From an uncultured Christensenellaceae bacterium (lineage in GTDB: Bacteria > Bacillota > Clostridia > Christensenellales > UMGS416): DNA of 64,000 nt. A program made the translations under genes and the position numbers. Position 1 is the stretch's first letter, and every line of letters begins with the position of its first letter. The notes under the pieces are model-generated. The model was not told the DNA's origin. It did no database searches and worked only from the letters and a program-made list of their open reading frames with translations. The stretch spans positions 62,001 through 126,000 of the forward strand of contig CALWDW010000008.1 of the NCBI GenBank assembly GCA_944376795.1. The letters run 5' to 3'. Positions 34,814 through 42,936 of the stretch are shown one piece after another.

Positions 34814-36188
34814 GGCGGCGCTGGGCGCTGTAGGCGGCGTGTTGGCCGACCAGTGGAAGGAATTCTTTTACTGTGATTCCCTGCCGGAGACGGTGCTGGC
34901 GGCAAAGGGGCAGAAACGGGTCTCCGGACGCTCCAGCAATACCAAGGGAAGCGACAACATCATCTCCAGCGGCTCGGTGATCGCGGTGGCCGACGGCCAG
35001 TGCATGATCATTGTGGAGCAGGGCCGGGTGGTGGAGGTCTGCGCGGAGCCCGGGGAGTTTACCTACGATGCCTCCACGGAGCCTTCGGTTTTTGCGGGGA
35101 ACCTGGGGGAGAGCATCGGCCGGGTGTTCCGTACCGTTGGCAAACGGTTCACCTTCGGCGGGGAGCCGCCCAAGGACCAGCGGGTGTATTACTTCAACAC
35201 CAAGGAGCTTCTCGGGAACAAGTACGGCACGCCTTCGCCGGTGCCCTTCCGGGTGGTGGATGCCCGGGCGGGGATCGATATGGATATCGCCATCCGCTGC
35301 TTTGGCGAGTACAGCTATCGCATCAGCAATCCGCTGCTGTTCTATACCAACGTGTGCGGCAATACGGAGACGGCGTACCTGCGCAGCGCGCTGGAGGGCC
35401 AGCTGAAGACCGAACTTCTCACGGCCCTGCAGCCGGCGTTTGCGCGGATCAGCGCCATGGGGATTCGGTACTCGGCCCTGCCGGGCCACACCACGGAAAT
35501 GGCGGAGGCGTTGAATGAGGAGCTTTCCGCTAAGTGGCGAGATTTGCGGGGGCTGGAAATCGTATCCTTTGGCGTCTCTTCGGTGAAGGCCGATGAGGCG
35601 GACGAGCAGATGATCAAGGAACTGCAGCGCAACGCGGCCTTCATAGATCCCACGCGGGCAGCGGCCCATATGGTGGCGGCCCAGGCGTCTGCAATGCAGG
35701 CGGCGGCCTCCAACCAGGGAGCGGGGCCGGCCATGGCCTTCATGGGAATGAACATGGCCCAAGGGGCCGGCGGCGCCACCGTGCAGGAGCTCTACCAGAT
35801 GGGCCGGCAGGCGCCGGAGCAGGCTCCGGGGGGCTGGGTTTGTGCCTGTGGGCAGACGGGGAACAAAGGCAATTTCTGCACGGCCTGCGGCAAGCCCAAA
35901 CCTGTGCAGAAGGAGCGCTGGACCTGTGCCTGCGGCGCGGTAAACCGGGGGAATTTCTGCACCCAGTGCGGTAAGCCTAAGCCGACGGGGGAGACCGTGG
36001 GCTGGACCTGTGCCTGCGGGGCCGTAAACAAGGGCAAGTTCTGCTCCGAATGCGGGGCCAAAAAGCCTGCGGGTGTGCCGCAGTACCGGTGCGACAAGTG
36101 CGGCTGGGAGCCTGCGGATCCGACCCATCCGCCGAAGTTCTGCCCGGAGTGTGGGGATCCTTTTGACGATGGAGACCTGCAGGGCTAG
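34800..36188 (+). CDS. SPFH domain protein with four C-terminal zinc ribbons
   Basis: A 462-residue protein. Residues ~20-270 resemble the bacterial SPFH/virion-core group (like B. subtilis YdjI), which gathers at membranes during envelope stress. Residues ~270-335 are Ala/Met/Gln-rich. The tail holds four zinc ribbons: three near-identical CxC-x9-CxxC units (WVCACGQ, WTCACGAVNR, WTCACGAVNK) and one CxxC-x13-CxxC unit (YRCDKCGW ... FCPECGD). The W-C-x-C-G-x-x-N pattern recalls RanBP2-type fingers. No signal peptide or clear helix; membrane contact may come through the overlapping small protein. Confidence 0.82.
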   Translation: MGLIKAALGAVGGVLADQWKEFFYCDSLPETVLAAKGQKRVSGRSSNTKGSDNIISSGSVIAVADGQCMIIVEQGRVVEVCAEPGEFTYDASTEPSVFAGNLGESIGRVFRTVGKRFTFGGEPPKDQRVYYFNTKELLGNKYGTPSPVPFRVVDARAGIDMDIAIRCFGEYSYRISNPLLFYTNVCGNTETAYLRSALEGQLKTELLTALQPAFARISAMGIRYSALPGHTTEMAEALNEELSAKWRDLRGLEIVSFGVSSVKADEADEQMIKELQRNAAFIDPTRAAAHMVAAQASAMQAAASNQGAGPAMAFMGMNMAQGAGGATVQELYQMGRQAPEQAPGGWVCACGQTGNKGNFCTACGKPKPVQKERWTCACGAVNRGNFCTQCGKPKPTGETVGWTCACGAVNKGKFCSECGAKKPAGVPQYRCDKCGWEPADPTHPPKFCPECGDPFDDGDLQG

Positions 36189-36254
36189 CAATGGTGTGCC
36201 AAGCCTTAGAATGGGGAACGGCAGGAAGGACGCGGTGTCTTCTCCAAAGCTATG

Positions 36255-36296
36255 AGCAAAGCCTCGTGCATCCTGAATGGGCACGGGGCTTTTGCT
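36255..36296 (+). terminator. Probable terminator after the SPFH gene
   Basis: AGCAAAGCCTCGTGC and GCACGGGGCTTTTGCT pair around an 11-base loop, followed by ATGCGCTTTT. It may also end the convergent amidase mRNA. Confidence 0.6.
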
Positions 36297-36340
36297 ATGC
36301 GCTTTTGGGGCGAATACACGGAGGTAGCGGCCTTGTGAGG

Positions 36341-37681
36341 CTATGCCAGCCGGGGCGGTGTGACCCCGGGGCAGTACTGCTGGATGGTATGCGCGGCCGC
36401 AAGCAGACGCGCTTCGTCTTTTCCGTAGAGGATGAGGCCGCGAGGGGTTCCATCGGGCGCCATTTCCATGGGCAGCGCCAAGGATGGCAGGCCCGTAAAG
36501 TGCATGATATTGGTGGGCCCCGTCATGAGGCAGGCATCCCACTCCTCCTGCGGCGCATCCAGCGCGGCCCTCTGCTTGGCCCGCTCTGCCAGAGCTTGGC
36601 GGTACGCGGCCGACTGGATGCCCTCCGGCGCGTCCTCCAGCGCGGACCGCAGGTACGATGCGCCATAGGGCATCCGTTGCTGTGGGGCCGCCTCATAGTA
36701 GTCTAGAATGGCCTGCAGCGTCTTCCTAGCAGCCGGCGTTCCGGCCAAATAGGCTTCCAGGTCATGCCGAAAGGCATACCGCATGATGACCTGCTGCAGC
36801 GGCATGTACGGATGCTCCACGCGGGAGACGGCTGCTCCGGCCTTTTCCAGGGCCTCCACCAGGGCGGCGTACCGTCCGCGCTGCGCCGCCGAGATCGCCT
36901 CCAGCTGGTAGGTGTTGACGGCCAAACGCAGCCGACAGGCCGGTATGGGCTCTGTTTCCGGAAGCGGGCTTCCCCGCATGGCGCCGTAAACGAGAAGAGC
37001 GTCTTCCAGTGTGCGGGTCATGGGCCCGGCGCTGTCCAGGATCCTAGCAATGGGGATGATCCCTTCGCCGGAGAGGACGCCGTGGGGCGGCTTGTAGCCC
37101 ACAATGCCGTTTTCTGTGGCGCAGCCCACGATGGAAAAGGAGGTATCGGTACCCACTGCAGCGGCGCACAGCCCTGCAGAGACCGCCACAGCCGAACCGG
37201 AGCTGGAGCCGCTGGGATCCTTGGCCCGGTCATAGGCGTGGAGCACTTGCCCTCCCTGGGAGCTGTATCCCGAAGGCATGCCGTCGGCCACATAGTTGGC
37301 AAACTCGGTCATATGGGTCTTCCCCAGGATCAGCGCGCCGCTGCGGCGGAGGTTTGCGACAACCGGCGCGTCCTTTTGGGCCAGGTTGTCGGTGAGAGCC
37401 AAGCTTCCCGCCGTTGTATGCATTCCGGCGGCGTCCAGGTTATCCTTCAGCAGCACCGGGAGGCCATACAGCGCCCCTTCCCGGTTTGCTCCGGCGGCGT
37501 CCATTTTCCGTGCCGTCTCCAGGGCGTCGTCTGCCAGTTCGCCCACGGCATTGAGACCATTGGGCCCATCCAGGCGCTGGATCCGGTCCAAATAGGCACG
37601 GGTGAGTTCTTCTACGCCCAGCTTTTTCTGCCGAATTGCCTGGGCCAGTTGGACGGCTGTCATCCTTTCTAGTTCTTGCAT
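36341..37681 (-). CDS. Amidase signature family enzyme
   Basis: A 446-residue amidase with the Ser-cisSer-Lys triad: Lys in LLKDN (~79), cis-Ser in DPSGSSSGSA (~158), and nucleophile Ser in GTDTSFSIVG (~180). The loop normally reads GTDTGGSIR; here Ser-Phe replace Gly-Gly and Val replaces Arg, which changes the oxyanion hole. The absence of gatB/gatC and this change argue against GatA. Substrate unknown; could be an amide or peptide-amide hydrolase. AAAGGAG 6 bases before the ATG. Confidence 0.85.
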   Translation of the reverse strand: MQELERMTAVQLAQAIRQKKLGVEELTRAYLDRIQRLDGPNGLNAVGELADDALETARKMDAAGANREGALYGLPVLLKDNLDAAGMHTTAGSLALTDNLAQKDAPVVANLRRSGALILGKTHMTEFANYVADGMPSGYSSQGGQVLHAYDRAKDPSGSSSGSAVAVSAGLCAAAVGTDTSFSIVGCATENGIVGYKPPHGVLSGEGIIPIARILDSAGPMTRTLEDALLVYGAMRGSPLPETEPIPACRLRLAVNTYQLEAISAAQRGRYAALVEALEKAGAAVSRVEHPYMPLQQVIMRYAFRHDLEAYLAGTPAARKTLQAILDYYEAAPQQRMPYGASYLRSALEDAPEGIQSAAYRQALAERAKQRAALDAPQEEWDACLMTGPTNIMHFTGLPSLALPMEMAPDGTPRGLILYGKDEARLLAAAHTIQQYCPGVTPPRLA

Positions 37682-37718
37682 GTTTGCTCCTTTCCCTACG
37701 GACGCTTTACGCCACTAA

Positions 37719-37753
37719 GAAAGCCTGGACGCGGCTTGTGCTGCATCCAGGCT
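37719..37753 (-). terminator. Terminator after the flavodoxin-like gene
   Basis: AGCCTGGATG / CGTCCAGGCT hairpin followed on the minus strand by TTCTT, between the flavodoxin-like gene and the amidase. Confidence 0.65.
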
Positions 37754-37771
37754 CGCATTTTGGCTGGGGTC

Positions 37772-38212
37772 TTACCCCATTTTCTTTTCCACCTCGGCCA
37801 TGGCGCGCTGGGCAAAGGCCGCCGCAGCCTGGGCGTCTGCTTCGGTAGGCAGGGAGCCGCCGGAGAAGAGCCCTCCCTTGCCCGAGCAGACGAATACATC
37901 GGGAAGCACCGTCACGCCGTGCTCGGTCAGGGCCTTGCGCAGCACCTCCAGATGGGCGGTGCTCTTCTTGGGACTGGTCCCGTACAGGGCGGCGTAGTTG
38001 ACGCGCTCCTTATTCAGGGAGGAGACGAATTCCAGCGCCAGCTTGTCCGGCTTACCGCCATGGTCATCGCTGCCCAGGAAGAGCAGCGCCACACGCTCCG
38101 GCATATAGGCGGGCAGGAGCTTCTCCATTACCTGGCCGGCCTGCTGGGAAATCGCAGCGGCAATGGTCTCAATGCCGCTCTTACTCTCTGTATAATGGAC
38201 GCGCGTTCTCAT
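37772..38212 (-). CDS. Flavodoxin-like protein, uncertain
   Basis: A 146-residue protein with an alternating alpha/beta pattern like flavodoxin (strand VHYTESKSGIE followed by a helix; ALLFLGSDDHGG; YAALYGTSPKKS; VCSGKGGLF). The first loop reads TESKSGIE, so the classic T-x-T-G-x-T FMN loop is weak. It may be a flavin or redox carrier, or only share the fold. GGGAGG lies upstream of the ATG and a good promoter precedes it. Confidence 0.6.
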   Translation of the reverse strand: MRTRVHYTESKSGIETIAAAISQQAGQVMEKLLPAYMPERVALLFLGSDDHGGKPDKLALEFVSSLNKERVNYAALYGTSPKKSTAHLEVLRKALTEHGVTVLPDVFVCSGKGGLFSGGSLPTEADAQAAAAFAQRAMAEVEKKMG

Positions 38213-38243
38213 AGTTCATTCCTCCCAAATTTTTCTTAATCCC

Positions 38244-38272
38244 ATGATAACACGCGGTACAAACTGATTCAA
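38244..38272 (-). promoter_or_regulatory. Promoter of the flavodoxin-like gene
   Basis: Minus strand TTGAAT (38267-38272), 17 bases, TATCAT (38244-38249). Confidence 0.65.
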
Positions 38273-38314
38273 TCATTGAACTTTGAATGTCATATAATGT
38301 TTACATTTGAGGGT

Positions 38315-39151
38315 TCAGCGATTTCTTCGAAAAAACCACGTAACAGCAAAGGAACCCGCCAGCAGCAGAGCGATGGTGGCGCCCGCCGCGGTATCCATGA
38401 GGTAAGACAGGATCAGCCCCGCCACTCCGCAGGCCATGGACAGCCCCACAGTCACCGCCTGGTATGACCGGGTGCTGCGGGTAACATTGCGGGCGGAAGC
38501 CGCCGGGAGAATCAAAAGCGAATTGATAAGAAGGATCCCCACCGCACGGATGGCAAGCACCACCACCACCGCGACCATTACCACAAAGACATTTTCCACC
38601 AGGCGCACGCGGACGCCGCGGCTGGCCGCCAGGGGGGCGTTGATACTGACCATGAGGAGGGGATTGTAGATGGCGCACCACAGGGCTATGACCACCACCA
38701 GGGTTATGGCCATCAGTCCCAGCTGCTCCGGCGCGATGCTCAGCAGATCCCCCACCAGATAGGCGTTGTACTGCTGAAAGTTGCCGCCCTGGGTCAGAAT
38801 CACCAGCCCCAAGGCCATGGCAGCCGAGGCAAAGACGCTGATGATGGTATCACTGGAAGAGGTCTGGGAGCGCCGCACCCGGGTAATCAGCAGGGCCAGC
38901 AGCACACCGAAGGCCACCATGCATACCAGGGGATCCGGGATGCCCAGCAATACGCCCAGGGCAACGCCGGTCAGCGCCGAATGTCCCAGGGCATCGGAGA
39001 AGAAGGCCATCCGGTTATTGACAGCCATGGTACCCAGCACCCCCAGCAGGGGGGTGATGAGAAGTACGGCCAGCAGGGCATTCTTCATAAACTGGAAGGA
39101 AAACATTTCCCACGGAAGCAGCGCATCCAGCACCGTGTAGACTGTGTTCAT
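38315..39151 (-). CDS. znuB: Metal ABC transporter permease (ZnuB/MntB type)
   Basis: A 278-residue integral membrane permease of the ABC-3 family moving Zn2+ or Mn2+ inward. About eight hydrophobic helices; conserved FFSDALGHSALTGVALG near residue 55 and ILLINSLLILPAASARN near 210 are family marks. It overlaps the ATPase gene by 4 bases (ATGA) and is last in the operon. Confidence 0.9.
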   Translation of the reverse strand: MNTVYTVLDALLPWEMFSFQFMKNALLAVLLITPLLGVLGTMAVNNRMAFFSDALGHSALTGVALGVLLGIPDPLVCMVAFGVLLALLITRVRRSQTSSSDTIISVFASAAMALGLVILTQGGNFQQYNAYLVGDLLSIAPEQLGLMAITLVVVIALWCAIYNPLLMVSINAPLAASRGVRVRLVENVFVVMVAVVVVLAIRAVGILLINSLLILPAASARNVTRSTRSYQAVTVGLSMACGVAGLILSYLMDTAAGATIALLLAGSFAVTWFFRRNR

Positions 39152-39930
39152 GCCTGTGCCCCCTCCTCGCTCCTTTGGGTAAAAATGGCCTGGACGTTTG
39201 GATCGGAGAGCACCTCGCCGGGGGTGCCGTCGGCCAGAATGCGCCGCTCCAGTACCACCACCCGGTCGGCGTAGCGGCGAACCACCTTCAGATCATGGCT
39301 GACCAAAAGAATGGCCATGTGCCTTCCTCTGCGCAGCTGGGAGACCCGCTCATAAAACATCTCCAACCCCTTTTGATCCACACCGGAAACCGGTTCGTCC
39401 AGCACCAGGACATCGGGCATGGGGTCCAGGGCCACCGCCAGCATAACCCGCTGCAGCTCCCCCCCCGAGAGCTCCCCCAGCCGCCGGTCCAGCAGCGCGG
39501 CGCAGTCCACTTCGGCCAGCGCCGCGGCGACTCGTTCTCTCTGGACTCGCCGAGGGGGAAGCCACACCGGACGGCCGCCTTGGGCGGCGGCTATGAAGTC
39601 CAGCACACTCACCGGTGCGCTGCGGTCAAACTCCAGGTGCTGGGGAATGTAGCCAATGATGGGGCGCTGGGCGGCCCGGCCATCCTCCTGGGTGTAGGCT
39701 ACGCCGCCGGTGTGCTTTATCTCTCCCAGCAGCGCTCGGATTAGGGTGGTTTTTCCCGCCCCGTTGCGGCCCACCAATGCGGTGAGTTCCCCGCAGTGAA
39801 TGGAGAGGTTGATATCCTCTAGAATCTGCTGCCGTCCCTGCCGCACCGAGATATGTTCCAACTTAACGTGGCAGAGCCCGCAGCCCGGCCCCTGGCCCTT
39901 CGGATCCAGACGATGCACGCGGTACTTCAT
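39148..39930 (-). CDS. znuC: Metal ABC transporter ATP-binding protein
   Basis: A 260-residue ATPase energising the uptake of Zn2+ or Mn2+. Seen: Walker A GRNGAGKTT, signature LSGGELQRV, Walker B VLVLDEP, and the switch His in LVSHD. A ~22-residue N-terminal extension (RVHRLDPKGQGPGCGLC) precedes the domain. Overlaps the genes on both sides by 4 bases, showing tight translational coupling. Confidence 0.93.
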   Translation of the reverse strand: MKYRVHRLDPKGQGPGCGLCHVKLEHISVRQGRQQILEDINLSIHCGELTALVGRNGAGKTTLIRALLGEIKHTGGVAYTQEDGRAAQRPIIGYIPQHLEFDRSAPVSVLDFIAAAQGGRPVWLPPRRVQRERVAAALAEVDCAALLDRRLGELSGGELQRVMLAVALDPMPDVLVLDEPVSGVDQKGLEMFYERVSQLRRGRHMAILLVSHDLKVVRRYADRVVVLERRILADGTPGEVLSDPNVQAIFTQRSEEGAQA

Positions 39931-40871
39931 GAGAGAGCCTCCACCAGGGTTTGGGCATTCTCCTTCATGGCGGTAAAGTATGCCTCCGGATCCTCTTCGC
40001 CCCGGGTCAGAGGATCCAGCACGATGATGGGGCAGCCTGTCTCCCGCTCGACCATGCTTGCTACGGCAGGCGGCTCCTGGGTATAGGGTTCTACTAACAG
40101 AGCGGCCACATCCTCGGCCTGGATCCGCTCCACCAGTTCGGTGATTTGCCGGGTGCTGGGTTCCTCTTCGTGAAGGCTCAGCGTTTGCACGATATTCAGG
40201 CCATAGGTCATATGATACCAGTCAAAGGCATCGTGGAAGCTGACCACGGCCGTATCCGCCAGGGGCGCCAGCTGGGCTTCCAGGTCTTCATGCAGCGCCT
40301 GCATACGCTCCAATGCGCGCTGGGTATTGTCCTGATAGGCTTGGGCATGCACTGGGTCCCCGGCGCACAGGGCATCGCAAATGGCCTGCACCTGCTGCAT
40401 GGCATAGGGTACCGACAGCCAGACGTGTCCATTGACCTGGTGGGTATGGCCGGCATGCTCGCTGCTGGCTTCCGCATCCAGCTCTGCCGCGAAACCCGCA
40501 CTGGTATCTGTGACCGCCAAGTCAGGCAGCTGGTCGAGAAGCTGCTGGATAAAGGACTCCATTCCCAGACCGTTGATGATGAACAGATCGGCCTCCTGCA
40601 GGTTCCGAAGGTCTCCCGGAAGCAGCTGGTAGTCATGCAGGCAGCCTGTATTGGCTTCAGCCATGCACTGCACTTCCACGCCCTCTACCCCGTCGGTAAC
40701 CATGCGAGTTAGCAGGAGCATGGGATGGAAGGAGGCCATAACGAGGAATGGATCCTCCGTCTCCTGCGACGAAACCGGCGTGCCGCTTGCCCGTGGTTCC
40801 GCGGCGGCGCAGCCCGCCAAAAGCAGCGTACAGAGAGCCCCCGATAGAATTGCTTTGAGAAGTCGCTTCAT
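39927..40871 (-). CDS. znuA: Metal ABC transporter substrate-binding lipoprotein
   Basis: A 314-residue cluster A-I solute-binding lipoprotein. Lipobox LLAGC at ~20 follows a short signal. Metal ligands likely include His49 (ASFHPM), a His in the acidic/His loop SSEHAGHTHQ and NGHVWLS (~150), and His in VSFHDAF (~215). The His-rich loop favours Zn2+ over Mn2+, though this one is short. First gene of znuACB, with AAGGAGG before its ATG. An operator-like palindrome sits over the transcription start. Confidence 0.88.
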   Translation of the reverse strand: MKRLLKAILSGALCTLLLAGCAAAEPRASGTPVSSQETEDPFLVMASFHPMLLLTRMVTDGVEGVEVQCMAEANTGCLHDYQLLPGDLRNLQEADLFIINGLGMESFIQQLLDQLPDLAVTDTSAGFAAELDAEASSEHAGHTHQVNGHVWLSVPYAMQQVQAICDALCAGDPVHAQAYQDNTQRALERMQALHEDLEAQLAPLADTAVVSFHDAFDWYHMTYGLNIVQTLSLHEEEPSTRQITELVERIQAEDVAALLVEPYTQEPPAVASMVERETGCPIIVLDPLTRGEEDPEAYFTAMKENAQTLVEALS

Positions 40872-40880
40872 AGAACCTCC

Positions 40881-40903
40881 TTATTGCAAGTCAGTTGCAT
40901 TAA
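40881..40903 (-). promoter_or_regulatory. Operator-like palindrome at the znu promoter
   Basis: TTATTGCAA, GTCAG, TTGCATTAA: a 9-5-9 inverted repeat with two mismatched pairs. It abuts the -10 box and covers the expected RNA start, where a Fur/Zur- or MntR-type repressor would act. It is not a classic Bacillus Zur or AdcR box. Confidence 0.6.
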
Positions 40904-40931
40904 GAATACTCTACCGCGAACCCTATGTCAA
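40903..40931 (-). promoter_or_regulatory. Promoter of znuACB
   Basis: Minus strand TTGACA (40926-40931), 17 bases, TATTCT (40903-40908). Confidence 0.8.
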
Positions 40932-40980
40932 GAGAACACTGCGGCGTGTTTGGCAAGTTCCTCTCTATGGCAACATGCTT

Positions 40981-41154
40981 CTATCGGCCCATGCCATCCA
41001 TCCAGAGAAGGACTTCCTCGGTAGTCATAAATCCTGAACGGTTCAGACGGCCCAGTTGATAAAGACTTTCCGGAGAACGCAATAGGCAATTAATATGTTC
41101 TTCACTTGTCATCGTTACCAAAGTTCCTTGCTGACGCAGAATACTTTCTGCCAT
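40981..41154 (-). CDS. Small hypothetical protein
   Basis: A 57-codon frame (from ATG 41154; TTG 41163 is an alternative) rich in charged residues, with helix-like SPESLYQLGRLNR and TTEEVLLWMDGM. The ribosome site is poor and no promoter is clear, so it may be a remnant. It sits between the hisF terminator and the znu promoter. No family recognised. Confidence 0.35.
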   Translation of the reverse strand: MAESILRQQGTLVTMTSEEHINCLLRSPESLYQLGRLNRSGFMTTEEVLLWMDGMGR

Positions 41155-41221
41155 TGGATCCAAGCTTCCGTATCCTGGGGCATATGTATCTGAGGTTCCG
41201 GGTTCTGGTACGGAGATACAG

Positions 41222-41251
41222 AAGGCGGCTGGGCTTGTGCCCAGCCGCCTT
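41222..41251 (-). terminator. Terminator of hisHF
   Basis: GGCGGCTGGGC / GCCCAGCCGCC stem with a 4-base loop and TTCTGT on the minus strand, 105 bases after the hisF stop. Confidence 0.65.
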
Positions 41252-41356
41252 TGGCTGTAGAGAAAGTCATGTCATAGAAAACCCCGTCCCAAAGGTTTTT
41301 GCCCGCCTTTTGCGGAAGTGGGTGGGAGTAAAGGGGCTAAACTCCTGTCGGCCTAC

Positions 41357-42145
41357 CTACATGGACTGACTACCAAACGGCCGCGTGATCCGCACGGGGA
41401 TGCCTTCTGCCGCCAGGTATGCCTTCAAATCAGGAATCTTCAGCTCGCCAAAGTGGAAAAGGGACGCCGCCAGCAGGCCGTCCGCGCCTCCCTCCCGCAC
41501 GGCGTCGCGGAAGTGCTCCTTGCAGCCCGCCCCACCTGAGGCGATGACTGGAACCTGCACCCGGCTGGTGATTTCCCGCATCAGCTGGTTGTCGAAGCCT
41601 GTACGGGCGCCATCCCGATCCATGCTGGTCACCAAAAGCTCTCCGGCGCCCAGCTCCACCATTCGGCAAGCCCAATCCACCGCGTCGATGCCGGTGGGGA
41701 TCCGCCCTCCGTTGAGATAGATTTCCCAGCCGGCTCCTTGGGTCCGGCGCTTGGCATCGATGGCGACCACGATGCACTGGCTGCCGAAGCGCTGGGCGGC
41801 TTCTTTGACAAAGGAGGGGTTGCGCACTGCCGGGGAGTTGATGGAGACCTTATCCGCGCCCAGCCGCAGCAGCTCTCGGATCTGCTCCATGGAAGCGATG
41901 CCGCCGCCCACCGTAAAGGGGATAAATACCCGCTCCGCCACCTTGGCCACCACGTCCCGCGCCGTTCCCCGGCCTTCGTGGGAGGCATTGATGTCCAGCA
42001 GCACCAGTTCGTCCGCTCCGCAAGCGTTGTAGGCAACCGCGGCCTCCACCGGATCCCCCGCATCCCGCAGGGAGAGAAAGTTGATTCCCTTGACGACCCG
42101 GCCGTCCCGGATATCCAGGCAGGGAATGATGCGCTTGGCTAGCAT
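41357..42145 (-). CDS. hisF: Imidazole glycerol phosphate synthase, cyclase subunit
   Basis: A 262-residue TIM barrel that uses ammonia from HisH to form imidazole glycerol phosphate and AICAR from PRFAR. Seen: catalytic Asp11 ([13 protein letters not shown]) and Asp130 (VVAIDAKR), TVGGGI and IASGGAG phosphate sites. Length is near normal (~253). It overlaps hisH by 7 bases. The product AICAR (ZMP) is the ligand of the ZTP riboswitch found before pflB. Confidence 0.95.
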   Translation of the reverse strand: MLAKRIIPCLDIRDGRVVKGINFLSLRDAGDPVEAAVAYNACGADELVLLDINASHEGRGTARDVVAKVAERVFIPFTVGGGIASMEQIRELLRLGADKVSINSPAVRNPSFVKEAAQRFGSQCIVVAIDAKRRTQGAGWEIYLNGGRIPTGIDAVDWACRMVELGAGELLVTSMDRDGARTGFDNQLMREITSRVQVPVIASGGAGCKEHFRDAVREGGADGLLAASLFHFGELKIPDLKAYLAAEGIPVRITRPFGSQSM

Positions 42146-42753
42146 TGCGTGTCCTCCTTCCAGGCGATGAAATTCCGTAGGATCGCCAGCCCCACGTCGC
42201 CGCTCTTTTCTGGGTGGAACTGGGTCGCCATGATATTGCCGCGCTCGGCCGCGGCTGTAAAGGGCCCGTCATAGTCGGTGACGCCAGCGGTATCCGGACC
42301 GATTTCCGCTACCCGGTAGGAGTGGACGAAGTAAACATAGGCCGGCTGGGGGAGCCCGGCCAGCAGCCGGCTTCCAGGCTGGGGCAGGAGGGTATTCCAT
42401 CCCATCTGCGGCACCTTTTCCGGTCCGGAGAACCGGGTGACCTCTCCCGAGAGAAGGCCCAAGCCACGCTGCCGGCCGCCTTCTTCGGAAGCCTCGTAAA
42501 GAAGCTGCATACCCAGGCAGATTCCCAGCAGGGGCTTTCCCGCGGCGGCGGCGTCCCGCACCGCCCGATCCATGCCCGATGCTTGCAGCGAGCGCATGGC
42601 GTCGCCAAAGGCCCCGACCCCAGGCAGTATCACCCGCTGGGCACGCATCACGGTATCATAGTCGTCGGTTACTAAGGCTGCTTCTCCCAAAAATTCACAG
42701 GCCTTCAGCACCGAGTGAAGGTTTCCCATGCCATAGTCTACGATTGCAATCAT
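42139..42753 (-). CDS. hisH: Imidazole glycerol phosphate synthase, glutamine amidotransferase subunit
   Basis: A 204-residue class I glutaminase feeding ammonia to HisF. Seen: Cys79 in [11 protein letters not shown], and the His-x-Glu pair in TQFHPEKSG near residue 185; oxyanion region PGVGAFG. Start at ATG 42753 with GGAGG upstream; an ATG ten codons earlier lacks a site. The pair stands alone, apart from the rest of the histidine pathway. Confidence 0.94.
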   Translation of the reverse strand: MIAIVDYGMGNLHSVLKACEFLGEAALVTDDYDTVMRAQRVILPGVGAFGDAMRSLQASGMDRAVRDAAAAGKPLLGICLGMQLLYEASEEGGRQRGLGLLSGEVTRFSGPEKVPQMGWNTLLPQPGSRLLAGLPQPAYVYFVHSYRVAEIGPDTAGVTDYDGPFTAAAERGNIMATQFHPEKSGDVGLAILRNFIAWKEDTQC

Positions 42754-42789
42754 GCCGACCTCCGCTTTATCGTGATAAATCACTGAATC

Positions 42790-42818
42790 AGTTTAGCACA
42801 TCCCGAAAGGGATGTCAA
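42790..42818 (-). promoter_or_regulatory. Promoter of hisHF
   Basis: Minus strand TTGACA (42813-42818), 17 bases, TAAACT (42790-42795). Confidence 0.75.
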
Positions 42819-42936
42819 GAAGGGATCCATCCAATTCCGGCGAATATATTCCCCAAGCATTATAGCAGATTCCCGGGAATATGTGGTATACTAGACTTAC
42901 AACCACGCGTGTGGCGCGCAGCAAGGAGGTACCCCC

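Noticed and set aside
36341-37681. gatA of the Glu-tRNA(Gln) amidotransferase
   Set aside because: gatB and gatC are not adjacent and the active-site loop departs from GatA.
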